Shown: positions 44,056-51,881, counted from the stretch's first letter. The stretch is 64,000 nt of DNA from Actinokineospora bangkokensis (GCF_001940455.1 NZ_MKQR01000028.1:602916-666915); one strand, 5' to 3'. Notes: a model not told the origin generated them from the sequence alone. Translations and numbers: made by a program.

Positions 44056-45774
44056 ATGATCGCGAACGTCGAGCAGCTGTTCGGCAGGCTCGCCGAGGCC
44101 GCCGCGACGGCCGAGGCCGCGCGCCGGTCCGCCGAGGACGACCGCAGGCGCCGCCGCCAGGACGACGACCGCTACGTCACCGGCGGCGTCGACTGGGACG
44201 GCTACTCGCTCAAGTCCCTGCAGCGCATGGTCGGCGACAACGCCAGCGCCCAGCAGCTGGAGTACCTGGCCGACCAGTGGACGCGCAAGGGCGAGAAGAT
44301 CGCCACCGCCTCCGAGGACCTGTCCCGCTCGCTGCACCGGCTGATGCAGTACTGGACCGGCGGCACCTCCGAGCAGGCCGCCACCACCGTCGTGCAGAAC
44401 GCGGCGTGGTTGTCGCAGGTCGGCGCGACCTCCCGGGAGATGTCGGCCCCGGTCGAGGACGCGGGCGGCGCGCTGCGCTCGGCGCAGAGCACCATGCCCG
44501 GCGGCAACCCCTCGACCCCGTGGCTGGCCAACGCCGGGGGCGGCGCGGCGGCGGGCTTCGCCATCGGCGGCCCGATCGGCGCCGCGTTCGGCGCGGCCAT
44601 CGGCGGCATCGCCAGCGCGTTCGGCTTCGGCAGCAACAAGAAGAAGATGAAGCGCAAGGCCGTGCAGACCATGCGCCGCTTCGAGACCGCCGTGCTGGGC
44701 ATCGACGGCACCACCCCGCGCTTCGGCGCGCCGACCACGGGCATCAACCCCGGCACGAACCCGGCGTGGACCGCACCCCCGGTGACCGGTGTCCCCGGCC
44801 CCGGCGTGACCGTCCCCGGCGCCCCCGGGCACATCCCGGTCGCCACCAGCCCGCCGCCCTCCTACGGCGGTGGCCCCGGCTTCGGCACCAGCCCCTCGTT
44901 CGTCCCCAGCATCACCGACAACGCCCCGGGCCGGTGGCAGGACCTCACCGGCGCGGGCAACGGCACCGGCCGCCCCGGCGGCGGTTCGGGCACCCCGGGT
45001 GGCATCGGCGGGATCGGTGGCATCGGTGGCCTCGGCCCCGGCGGCGCCCTGCCGCGCACCCCCGGCGGTGGGCGCGGCGGCGCCCCGGGTCTCGGCCGCG
45101 GTGGTGCCACCGGCCCGCGCGGCGGTGCCCGCACGCCCGGCGGCGGCACCGGCGCGGGCGGCCCCCGCGGCGGCGCGGGTGCGGGCCGCGGCGGCAAGCT
45201 CGGCTCGGGCGCCGGTCGCGGCGGCTCGGGCAGGCTGCGCGGCGGCAGCGGCCTGTTCACCGACGAGGAGGAGCTGCGGCGGCGGACCGGCCGCGGCGCC
45301 GGGGTGCGCGGCGGCACGCTGCTGCCCGAGGACGAGGACACCCGCCGCACCGGTCAGCGGCCCGGTGCCCGCACCGGTGCGTTGACCCCGGAGGAGGAGG
45401 CGCGGCGCAACGGTCAGCGCCCGGGCTCCCGGGCCGGTGCGTTGACCCCGGAGGAGGAGGCGCGGCGCAACGGCCAGCGCCCCGGCTCCCGGACCGGCGC
45501 GCTGTCGGCTGAGGAGGAGGCCCGCCGCCGCGGCGGTGCCCCCCGCCCCGGCGCGCTGACCCCCGAGGAGGAAGAGGCCCGGCGCCGCGCGGGCCGCGGT
45601 GGTCGCGCCGCCGCCTTCGCCGAGGAGCACGGCCGCTCCGGCCAGGGCTACGGCGGCCGCGGCGCGGGCGCGGAGAAGGAGGAGGACGGCGAGCACCGCC
45701 GCCGCGTCCCCATCGAGGAAGACCCGTTCACCACCTCCGACCTCCGGTCGGCCCCGCCGGTCATCGGCCTGTAA
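44056..45774 (+). CDS. PPE-like type VII secretion substrate, copy 2
   Basis: Protein of 572 residues. A charged N-terminus (AEAARRSAEDDRRRRRQDDD) leads to the domain shared with copy 1: YVTGGVDWDGYSLKSLQRMV, QLEYLADQWTRKGEKI, and W-x-G in MQYWTGGTSEQAAT at Trp100. A glycine-zipper stretch (GFAIGGPIGAAFGAAIGG) spans about 159-192, followed by KKKMKRK. Long Gly/Pro-rich and Gly/Arg-rich regions lead to six 20-residue repeats (about 396-515). The C-terminus is GEHRRRVPIEEDPFTTSDLR then PPVIGL, as in copy 1. The zipper could insert into membrane. Confidence 0.8.
   Translation: MIANVEQLFGRLAEAAATAEAARRSAEDDRRRRRQDDDRYVTGGVDWDGYSLKSLQRMVGDNASAQQLEYLADQWTRKGEKIATASEDLSRSLHRLMQYWTGGTSEQAATTVVQNAAWLSQVGATSREMSAPVEDAGGALRSAQSTMPGGNPSTPWLANAGGGAAAGFAIGGPIGAAFGAAIGGIASAFGFGSNKKKMKRKAVQTMRRFETAVLGIDGTTPRFGAPTTGINPGTNPAWTAPPVTGVPGPGVTVPGAPGHIPVATSPPPSYGGGPGFGTSPSFVPSITDNAPGRWQDLTGAGNGTGRPGGGSGTPGGIGGIGGIGGLGPGGALPRTPGGGRGGAPGLGRGGATGPRGGARTPGGGTGAGGPRGGAGAGRGGKLGSGAGRGGSGRLRGGSGLFTDEEELRRRTGRGAGVRGGTLLPEDEDTRRTGQRPGARTGALTPEEEARRNGQRPGSRAGALTPEEEARRNGQRPGSRTGALSAEEEARRRGGAPRPGALTPEEEEARRRAGRGGRAAAFAEEHGRSGQGYGGRGAGAEKEEDGEHRRRVPIEEDPFTTSDLRSAPPVIGL
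45241..45600 (+). repeat. Six in-frame 60-base repeats
   Basis: Exact 60-base period inside the second PPE-like gene. The consensus unit is PGSRTGALTPEEEARRNGQR; units three and four (45361-45480) are nearly identical and outer ones are degraded, as expected for a repeat growing by internal duplication. Confidence 0.85.
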
Positions 45775-45786
45775 GGGAGGACCCCC

Positions 45787-46152
45787 GTGTACGTCGACGA
45801 CCCGAACGCCGCGGGCCCCGGTGCGCCCAGGGGCGCCCAGGGCTGGCAGGTCGACCCGGCGATGGTCGGTGAGTTCGCCGCCGCGGTCGCGGAGGTCCGC
45901 GCCGACCTCGACGCGATCTTCGCCGACGTGGCCGAGCTGAGCTCCCCGGCCTACCTGCCGATGCTGGGCACCAGCCCGGTCGGGCAGGAGCTGGCGGAGA
46001 AGTTCACCGAGCGCCTCGGCGGCGAGTCCGGGCTCAAGGGCCAGCTGGAGCAGGCCCTGGCCAGGATGCAGGAGTTCGTCGCCAGCGCCGAGCAGTCCGC
46101 GGCCGCCTACCAGCAGAGCGACGACAGCTCCGAGCACCGCTTCACGAACTGA
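45787..46152 (+). CDS. PE/WXG-like type VII secretion partner, copy 2
   Basis: Protein of 121 residues forming a helical hairpin: DPAMVGEFAAAVAEVRADLD, the turn YLPMLGTSPVGQELAEKF, and LEQALARMQEFVASAEQSAA. It aligns with the last 115 residues of the protein at 42178, without the Pro-rich region. YQQSD at 108-112, just before the C-terminus, fits the YxxxD/E export signal. No W-x-G is present; that motif is in the PPE-like partner. GTG follows GGGAGG. The next gene starts two bases after its stop codon begins to end (one-base gap). Confidence 0.8.
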   Translation: MYVDDPNAAGPGAPRGAQGWQVDPAMVGEFAAAVAEVRADLDAIFADVAELSSPAYLPMLGTSPVGQELAEKFTERLGGESGLKGQLEQALARMQEFVASAEQSAAAYQQSDDSSEHRFTN

Positions 46153-46153
46153 G

Positions 46154-47005
46154 GTGGAGCTGCCCGAGCTGGACCTGCTCAACCCCGCGGGGGTCGCGCT
46201 GCACCCGGTGGAGGTGCACCTGCTGTGCACCTTCGCCGAGGTGGAGGCGCCGTTCCCGCTGGAGGTCGCGACGGCGTCGACCTCCGACGAGGAGCGCGCC
46301 GTGCTGTTCCACCACGCTGCGGCCACCCTCATCGAGCGCGACCTCGCCGACGAGCAGGGTCCGCTGGGCGTGGCGGAGGAGTTCGCCTACCTCCTCGGCC
46401 ACTGCAGCGGTGTCGTCGACTTGGTGGTGGACCGCGGGGGTGCGGGGCGCTTGGGCGTGGCCATGCTGGTCGCGGGCAACGACGCGCTGCTGGTGACCCA
46501 GGACGCCGCGGACCCGCACGGCGCCCTGCGCATGCTGGCCGCGCCGTTCGACGACGCGGTGTCGCGGCTGTGCCGGGTGCTGCCGACGGCGGAGGCCCCG
46601 CGCACGGCGCCGTTCAGCATCCCGAAGAAGTCCGCGCAGGCGATCTTCGAGGTGATGGTGGACCGGATGCCCGACGACGACGGGGAATCCCCGCGGGAAC
46701 CCCGGCCGCTGACCCAGCAGGAGCTCGACCGCCTGCTGGCCGACCACGGCATCGACGAGCAGGTGCTGCGCCGGATGACGACGGCGCTGCACCCGGTGGA
46801 GGGCAGCGGGCAGGTCGGCCTGGCCAGGCGTTCACCGTCCACTGAGGACCAGTGGCAGCGGGTGGGCGACGAGCTCGCGTGGGTGGACACGCCCAAGGGG
46901 CGGTTCCGGCTCGCCACCGAGGACGACAGCTGGATCAGCGTGAACCCGTTGGCGCAGGACGATTTGCGCTCGGCCGTGCGCGGGCTGGCCCAGCGCGCCA
47001 GGTGA
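46154..47005 (+). CDS. ESX secretion-associated protein EspG, copy 2
   Basis: EspG-family chaperone of 283 residues. It shares with copy 1 the segments HPVEVHLLCTFAEVEAPFPL, VVDLVVDRGGAGRLGVAMLV, TAPFSIPKKSAQAIFEV, and WQRVGDELAWVDTPKGRFRL with WISVNPLAQDD. Presumably it serves the PPE-like protein at 44056. GTG start, one base after the stop of the WXG-like gene. No ESX core genes (EccB, EccC, EccD, mycosin) are in this window, so the export machine must be elsewhere. Confidence 0.82.
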   Translation: MELPELDLLNPAGVALHPVEVHLLCTFAEVEAPFPLEVATASTSDEERAVLFHHAAATLIERDLADEQGPLGVAEEFAYLLGHCSGVVDLVVDRGGAGRLGVAMLVAGNDALLVTQDAADPHGALRMLAAPFDDAVSRLCRVLPTAEAPRTAPFSIPKKSAQAIFEVMVDRMPDDDGESPREPRPLTQQELDRLLADHGIDEQVLRRMTTALHPVEGSGQVGLARRSPSTEDQWQRVGDELAWVDTPKGRFRLATEDDSWISVNPLAQDDLRSAVRGLAQRAR

Positions 47006-47103
47006 TGCGGCGGGGGAGGCGGCCGCGCTGCCGCCCCCCACCGCTCTTCTGTCCTCAGTGGACGGTTTTCGCCCGTTCGTCGCGCTGGGCTGCCGTGCGC
47101 GTT

Positions 47104-47165
47104 GCCCGCGGTCGTGGTGCCCGGTCGGGGACGGTGCCGGGCGGGGACGAGGGGGTGGGGGGTGG
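47104..47165 (-). repeat. Element C, minus-strand copy
   Basis: On the minus strand it reads CCCCTCGTCCCCGCCCGGCA followed by CCGTCCCCGACCGGGCACC, matching the copies after plsC and glgC. It begins about 12 bases after the stop of the micropeptide gene on that strand. Confidence 0.65.
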
Positions 47166-47176
47166 GCGGAGTTGGT

Positions 47177-47278
47177 TCAGTGGTTCGGCATGGTCGCGAC
47201 GATCACGGTCACCACCGAGATCCACGCGATGATGATGGTCATCAGCCAGAACTTGAGGTTCGTGAGCAACCTGGTCAT
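47177..47278 (-). CDS. Single-helix membrane micropeptide downstream of corA
   Basis: Frame of 33 residues: a short basic start (MTRLLTNLKFW) then a continuous hydrophobic helix (LMTIIIAWISVVTVIVATMP) and NH at the end. GAGGGAGG lies upstream of the ATG at a usable distance. It is 62 bases downstream of corA on the same strand, so it is probably co-transcribed. Codons for Ile are ATC or ATG-like GC-ending where possible, which supports translation. It may be a small subunit or regulator of CorA; this is inference. Confidence 0.6.
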   Translation of the reverse strand: MTRLLTNLKFWLMTIIIAWISVVTVIVATMPNH

Positions 47279-47340
47279 GTCGGGGCAACCTCCCTCAGCG
47301 GGCGGGACGGGGACAGGCGGAGCAGCGGGGCGGGGCCCCG

Positions 47341-48426
47341 CTAGAGCCATCGGTTCTTGCGGAAGATGCGGTAGAGCACGAAGCAGGCCGTGAAGATGAC
47401 GACCATGAGCAGCGGGTAGCCGAAGCGCCACTCCAGCTCGGGCATGTAGGTGAAGTTCATGCCGTAGATGCCCGCCATCATCGTGGGGATGGCCAGGATG
47501 GCGGCCCACGAGGTGATCTTGCGCATGTCGGTGTTCTGCTGCAGCGAGATCTTGGCCAGCGTGGCGTCGACCAGGGTGGTGAGCAGCTCGTCGAAGCTGG
47601 TCACCCGCTCGGAGACGGTGACGAGGTGGTCGTCGACGTCGCGGAAGTAGGAGCGGACCTGGTCGGGGATGAGCGGCGAGCAGCCCTCGGCGAGGCGCCG
47701 CAGCGGGTTGGCCAGCGGGGCCACCGCGCGCCGCAGCTCCAGGATCTCCCGCTTCATCAGGTACATCTGCTCGGCGCTGACCGGGCTGCGCGGGGCGAAC
47801 ACCGCCTTCTCGATCTCGTCGATGTCGACCTCGAAGGCGTCGGCCACCGCCAGGTAGCTGTCGACCACCTGGTCGGCGATGGCGTGCAGCACCGCGGCCG
47901 GGCCGCCGCGCAGCCGGTCGGGGGCGCGCTCGAGCTCCTCGCGCAGGCGGTGCAGGGCGGAGTGCTTGCCGTGCCGGACGGTCACGATGTAGTCGGCGCC
48001 GAGGAAGGCCATGATCTCGCCGGTCTCGACGATCTCGTTGGCCGAGGTGGGCGACTCGTGCTCGACGTAGCGCACGGTCTTGACGACCATGAACAGGTTG
48101 TCCTCGTAGCGCTCCAGCTTGGGGCGCTGGTGGGCGTGCACGGCGTCCTCGACGGCCAGCTCGTGCAGCCCGAAGGTCTCCGCGACGCCCTGGATCTGCC
48201 GCTCGTCCGGCTCGTGCAGGCCGATCCAGACGAAGCCCTCCCCGCGCTTGCGGACCTCGTTCACCGCGGCGATGTGGGTCCAGCGTCCGGGCAGCCGCGA
48301 GCCGTCGACGTACACCGCGCAGTCGACGACGTAGGCCGACAGCGGCACCGCGATGGGCGCCTGCGCGACGGGCTGGGCCTTGGCGCCACGACCGCGCAGT
48401 CCGGCGAAGGAGGGGATGGAAGGCAT
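47341..48426 (-). CDS. corA: Magnesium/cobalt transporter CorA
   Basis: Pentameric divalent cation channel subunit of 361 residues. The large cytoplasmic N-terminal domain (FVWIGLHEPDERQIQGVAET, LAVEDAVHAHQRPKLERYED) leads to the long stalk helix and two C-terminal membrane helices. The pore signature GMN is in MAGIYGMNFTYMPELEW, and the C-terminus is basic (YRIFRKNRWL). It corresponds to Rv1239c, which directly follows sugC in mycobacteria but is 9.5 kb away here. The ATG follows GGAGG. Confidence 0.94.
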   Translation of the reverse strand: MPSIPSFAGLRGRGAKAQPVAQAPIAVPLSAYVVDCAVYVDGSRLPGRWTHIAAVNEVRKRGEGFVWIGLHEPDERQIQGVAETFGLHELAVEDAVHAHQRPKLERYEDNLFMVVKTVRYVEHESPTSANEIVETGEIMAFLGADYIVTVRHGKHSALHRLREELERAPDRLRGGPAAVLHAIADQVVDSYLAVADAFEVDIDEIEKAVFAPRSPVSAEQMYLMKREILELRRAVAPLANPLRRLAEGCSPLIPDQVRSYFRDVDDHLVTVSERVTSFDELLTTLVDATLAKISLQQNTDMRKITSWAAILAIPTMMAGIYGMNFTYMPELEWRFGYPLLMVVIFTACFVLYRIFRKNRWL

Positions 48427-48546
48427 GCTCGGGACCTCCAGGCAGCGCCACCCGCCCCCGGTGGGGACGTGTGGATCCGGCTCTACGGACTCCGGGGGCC
48501 GCGCGCCGCGCGCGCCGGGCCCCGGGCTGAGCGTCCCTGCCGTGGA

Positions 48547-48627
48547 TCAGGCGCGGTGGGCGCCGTCGGAGGGGACGCGGGTACTACTGGAACCGGTAGC
48601 GCACTCATGACCAGCCGGGTCGCCCAT
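48547..48627 (-). other. Possible leader peptide frame upstream of corA
   Basis: A 26-codon frame (MGDPAGHECATGSSSTRVPS onward) on the corA strand with GAGGAGGTGAGG before its ATG, ending about 120 bases before the corA ATG. Translation is unproven; it overlaps no recognised gene. The remainder of the gene-free stretch 48427-48855 shows GC hairpins only. Confidence 0.3.
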
Positions 48628-48855
48628 GCGTCCTCACCTCCTCGGATCGGGGCAGCCACCACCGCATGTGGGTCCTGCCGCGAACCCAGGGTACTCCACA
48701 CCGCCCGCGCGGTGGGGCCGGGCCGGTGGAACACCGCGTGACCACCTGGTCAATGCACTCCCTCACAGACCAGTTGCGCGCCAGGCGCACCGCCGCCACA
48801 GTGCGGGTTACCCGCCGGTCACTTAGCGGTCCGGCCACCCGTCGTTGGAGGAACA

Positions 48856-49359
48856 GTGCAGTTCGGGCGGTACTACGAGGAGTTCGAGGTCGGAGCGGTC
48901 TACAAGCACTGGCCCGGCAAGACGGTGACCGAGTACGACGACCACCTGTTCTGCCTCATCACGATGAACCACCACCCGCTGCACCTGGACTCCCACTACG
49001 CGGAGGAGACCACCGACTTCGGCAAGAACGTCGTCGTCGGCAACTACATCTACTCGCTGCTGCTGGGCATGTCGGTCGCCGACGTCTCGGGCAAGGCCAT
49101 CGCCAACCTGGAGGTGGAGTCGCTCAAGCACATCAAGCCCACCTTCCACGGCGACACCATCTACGGTGAGACCGAGGTGCTCGACAAGACCCCGTCCAAG
49201 TCCAAGGACGACCGCGGCGTGGTCTACGTCGAGACCCGCGGGTACAAGCAGGACGGCACGGTAGTTTGCACCTTCCGCCGCAAGGTGATGGTGCCCAAGC
49301 GCTCCTACGGTGACACCCGCGGCGGTGAGCAGCCGGGCCGCCCGGAGCCCAAGGCCTGA
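48856..49359 (+). CDS. MaoC-family dehydratase (mesaconyl-CoA hydratase-like)
   Basis: Hotdog-fold hydratase of 167 residues. It begins MQFGRYYEEFEVGAVYKHWP and carries the MaoC region TEYDDHLFCLITMNHHPLHL, then YAEETTDFGKNVVVGNYIYS. In Streptomyces a protein of this short type lies beside crotonyl-CoA carboxylase/reductase and a CitE-like lyase in the ethylmalonyl-CoA cluster (from memory). Here the lyases are 18 kb away. It might hydrate mesaconyl-CoA, but general enoyl-CoA hydration is possible. GTG follows GGAGGAACA. Confidence 0.86.
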   Translation: MQFGRYYEEFEVGAVYKHWPGKTVTEYDDHLFCLITMNHHPLHLDSHYAEETTDFGKNVVVGNYIYSLLLGMSVADVSGKAIANLEVESLKHIKPTFHGDTIYGETEVLDKTPSKSKDDRGVVYVETRGYKQDGTVVCTFRRKVMVPKRSYGDTRGGEQPGRPEPKA

Positions 49360-49380
49360 CACGACGACGGAGGAAGCGCC

Positions 49381-50496
49381 GTGACCGCATCCCTGGACGA
49401 CATCAGGACCCGGTTGCGGCGCTTCGCCGAGCAGGAGGCGGCGGGCGTGTCGCCGCTCTACGAGCACCTGGCCGCCCGCGCCGCGGACGACGACGACGTC
49501 GCGTCCCTGCTGACCGCCGCGCCCGCGGGTTTCGGCTTCCCCACCCTGCTGCTGGCCGCGGTGCACCGCGTGGTGCAGACCGAGCCCTTCCACGAGCTGG
49601 TGGACTACTACCCGTCGATGGGTGGTGCGAACGGCGTCGACGCCCGCACCTGGCCGCTGTGGCGGGAGTTCGTGCTGGAGCGCGCCGACAAGGTCCGCGC
49701 GCGCATCGCCGAGCACACCACGCAGACCAACGAGGTCCGCCGCGCGGCCCTGCTGTACCCGGCCGTCGCCCTCGCCGCGAAGCAGGCGGGCGCCCCGGTG
49801 GGGCTGCTGGAGGTCGGGTGCAGCGCGGGTCTGCTGCTCAACCTCGACAAGTACGCCTACCGCTACCAGACCCAGGCCTCCGGCCAGGTCGCCGCTGGCC
49901 CGCCGAAGGCCGCGCTGGGCCTGCACTGCGCGCTGGAGCTGGCCCCCGGCGCCACCCTGCCCGCCATCCCCAAGAAGCTCGCCGTGGCCGCCAAGGTGGG
50001 CCTGGACCGAGCGCCCGTCGACCTCGGCGACGAGGACGCCGCCGCGTGGCTGGAGGCCTGCATCTGGGCCGACCAGCCCGAGCGCCAGCGGTTGTTCAGC
50101 ACCGCTGCGGCCGTGCAGCGCAAGTCCGGCGCCCCCGAGCTGGTCCGCGGCGACGCCGTGGGCGGGCTCGCGGAGGCCGCCGCGCGGGTGCCCGCCGACG
50201 TGCCGCTGGTCGTGCTCACCAGCCACGTGCTGTCGTACCTGCCCGCCGAGCAGCGGTTGGCGTTCGTCGCCGGGCTGGCCGCGCTGGCCGCCGAGCGGCC
50301 GCTGTGGTGGGTCAGCCAGGAGTCGTACCGGGCGGGGCTGCACCTGGTGCTGCCCGACCGCGACGACCTCGTCCCCCGCGCGGGCACGCAGGCCTCCGGT
50401 GTCCTCGGCCTGGTGTCCTGGCGGGGCGGGTCGGCCGACGCGGTGGCCCTGGCGCGCACGGCCATGCACGGCGAACGGATGACCTGGCTGGTCTGA
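49381..50496 (+). CDS. DUF2332 family protein
   Basis: Cytoplasmic protein of 371 residues of a family common in actinobacteria and of unknown function. A conserved core reads FPTLLLAAVHRVVQTEPFHE, then GVDARTWPLWREFVLERADK, and VGLLEVGCSAGLLLNLDKYA. The last resembles a methyltransferase motif I (EVGCSAGLLLNLD), so a methyltransferase-like fold is possible. The C-terminal part has VLTSHVLSYLPAEQR. GTG follows GGAGGAAG, 21 bases after the MaoC stop; the two are probably co-transcribed. Confidence 0.8.
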   Translation: MTASLDDIRTRLRRFAEQEAAGVSPLYEHLAARAADDDDVASLLTAAPAGFGFPTLLLAAVHRVVQTEPFHELVDYYPSMGGANGVDARTWPLWREFVLERADKVRARIAEHTTQTNEVRRAALLYPAVALAAKQAGAPVGLLEVGCSAGLLLNLDKYAYRYQTQASGQVAAGPPKAALGLHCALELAPGATLPAIPKKLAVAAKVGLDRAPVDLGDEDAAAWLEACIWADQPERQRLFSTAAAVQRKSGAPELVRGDAVGGLAEAAARVPADVPLVVLTSHVLSYLPAEQRLAFVAGLAALAAERPLWWVSQESYRAGLHLVLPDRDDLVPRAGTQASGVLGLVSWRGGSADAVALARTAMHGERMTWLV

Positions 50497-50934
50497 TCAG
50501 CGGCGACGCGCGGGGGCGGGCAGTTCACCCCACTGGCGCAGCGTGTCGAACAGGTCCTCGATCAGGGCGTTGCTCCGATCCAGTGTGGTGAACATCGCAA
50601 GGTCGGCCCACCGCACGTCAGCGGCGTCGTCCCCGGCGCGGAGATCACCGCCCGTGACGGCGCAGGCGTAGTCGTGGATGTGGAAGACGCCGTTCGGGGC
50701 GTCCCGCAGGACCGACCCCACCAGCCGCCCCGGCCGCACGCGCAGGCCCGTCTCCTCGGCCACCTCGCGCACCACGGCCTCGGCGTCGGACTCCCCGGGC
50801 TCGACCTTCCCACCAGGCACGGACCAGAGCCCCCGGCCCGGCTCGCGGCCCCGCCGGACCAGGAGTAGCTTGCCGTGCACATCGCGCACCAGGGCACCGA
50901 CACACCTGATCCGCCGAACGTGAGCCGCCGTCAT
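50497..50934 (-). CDS. NUDIX hydrolase
   Basis: Nucleotide-diphosphate hydrolase of 145 residues. The Nudix box is complete: GKVEPGESDAEAVVREVAEE then TGL, near residues 45-67. The preceding LLVRRGREPGRGLWSVPGG is typical of MutT/ADP-ribose-type enzymes; substrates cannot be named. The ATG at 50934 was chosen over an upstream ATG because the extension is not family-like. Its stop abuts the converging DUF2332 stop. Confidence 0.87.
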   Translation of the reverse strand: MTAAHVRRIRCVGALVRDVHGKLLLVRRGREPGRGLWSVPGGKVEPGESDAEAVVREVAEETGLRVRPGRLVGSVLRDAPNGVFHIHDYACAVTGGDLRAGDDAADVRWADLAMFTTLDRSNALIEDLFDTLRQWGELPAPARRR

Positions 50935-51083
50935 GATGACGCAGCGTAGCAATGGGCCCGGTGCGGGTGGGTGTGTTGCCCCATGCGCTTGACTACCCTC
51001 CCGAACCGCCGCCGAGTGCGGTACAACGGTTTTCAACAGGGGCTCGCCTTGCGGCGCGCGTACACGGAACGGGGTAGGTCGCA

Positions 51084-51248
51084 GTGGACGTCAAGAAGGT
51101 TCTGATCTTGACTGGAGCAGCGTTGCTCATCTTCTTCCTCGTGACGCAGCCGGTCCAGTCGGCGGGGATCGTCAACGGCATCATCCAGTGGCTGCGCGAC
51201 GGCGCCGAAGCGGTGATCACGTTCGTGCGCACCGTTTTCAACGGCTGA
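51084..51248 (+). CDS. Small membrane protein
   Basis: Protein of 54 residues: MDVKKVLILTGAALLIFFLV is a membrane helix, followed by TQPVQSAGIVNGIIQWLRDG and an amphipathic helix AEAVITFVRTVFNG. The GTG start is preceded by AGGTCG only, so initiation looks weak, but codon third positions follow the local pattern throughout. The next gene, a PH-domain membrane protein, starts 18 bases later, suggesting they are co-transcribed and may interact. I do not know a function. Confidence 0.72.
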   Translation: MDVKKVLILTGAALLIFFLVTQPVQSAGIVNGIIQWLRDGAEAVITFVRTVFNG

Positions 51249-51266
51249 GCGCGGTAAAGTCACCCC

Positions 51267-51836
51267 ATGTTCGCACCCAGGGACCCAGACGAGTACCTGC
51301 TCGACTCCGAACGCCGGGTCATCCGGGTGCGCAGGCACTGGGCCTACCTGGCGTGGGAGACGTTCGAGGCCGTCGCCCTCCTCGCGGTGTGCGTGATGAT
51401 CTCCTACATCATGCCGCCGTCGATGTGGGTGGTGCAGAACATCCTCTGGTACGTCGCGCTCGCCGTGCTGCTGCGGTTCACCTACCAGGTGATCTCGTGG
51501 TGGGTCGAGCGGATCGTGGTGACCGACAAGCGGTTCATGATGACCACCGGCGTGTTCACCACGAAGGTGCTCATGATGCCGATCGGCAAGGTCACCGACC
51601 TGACGTTCCGCCGCACCGTGACCGGGCGCATGCTCGGCTACGGCACGATCGTGGTGGAGTCCGCCGGTCAGATCCAGGCGCTGAACCAGATCGACTTCCT
51701 GCCCCGGCCCGAGCAGGTCTACGACGCCATCTCCGAGCTGGTCTTCGGTGACAAGAAGGCCCAGGCGGAGCGGTTCTCGATGATCAAGGCCCAGCGCGCG
51801 GCCCGCTTCGGCAAGAAGAAGGCCACCACCACCTGA
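51267..51836 (+). CDS. PH-domain membrane protein (bPH2/YdbS-like)
   Basis: Membrane protein of 189 residues. Two helices (AYLAWETFEAVALLAVCVMI and QNILWYVALAVLLRFTYQVI) precede a bacterial PH domain (WVERIVVTDKRFMMTTGVFT, KVTDLTFRRTVTGRMLGYGT, IVVESAGQIQAL). The C-terminus is basic (RAARFGKKKATTT). Proteins of this DUF304 family often act in envelope stress or lipid-linked processes; the role here is unknown. A strong terminator follows. Confidence 0.86.
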   Translation: MFAPRDPDEYLLDSERRVIRVRRHWAYLAWETFEAVALLAVCVMISYIMPPSMWVVQNILWYVALAVLLRFTYQVISWWVERIVVTDKRFMMTTGVFTTKVLMMPIGKVTDLTFRRTVTGRMLGYGTIVVESAGQIQALNQIDFLPRPEQVYDAISELVFGDKKAQAERFSMIKAQRAARFGKKKATTT

Positions 51837-51842
51837 GCGACC

Positions 51843-51881
51843 CGCCCGCGCTCCCCCGGCAGCACCGGGGGAGCGCGGGCG
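51843..51881 (+). terminator. Strong terminator hairpin
   Basis: Perfect 17-bp stem (51843-51859 with 51865-51881, arm CGCCCGCGCTCCCCCGG) and a CAGCA loop, seven bases after the PH-domain gene stop. Confidence 0.8.

Noticed and set aside
48427-48855. M-box magnesium riboswitch upstream of corA
   Set aside because: AGGTGAGG is present on the minus strand, but the rest of the conserved M-box core and its following stems could not be matched.
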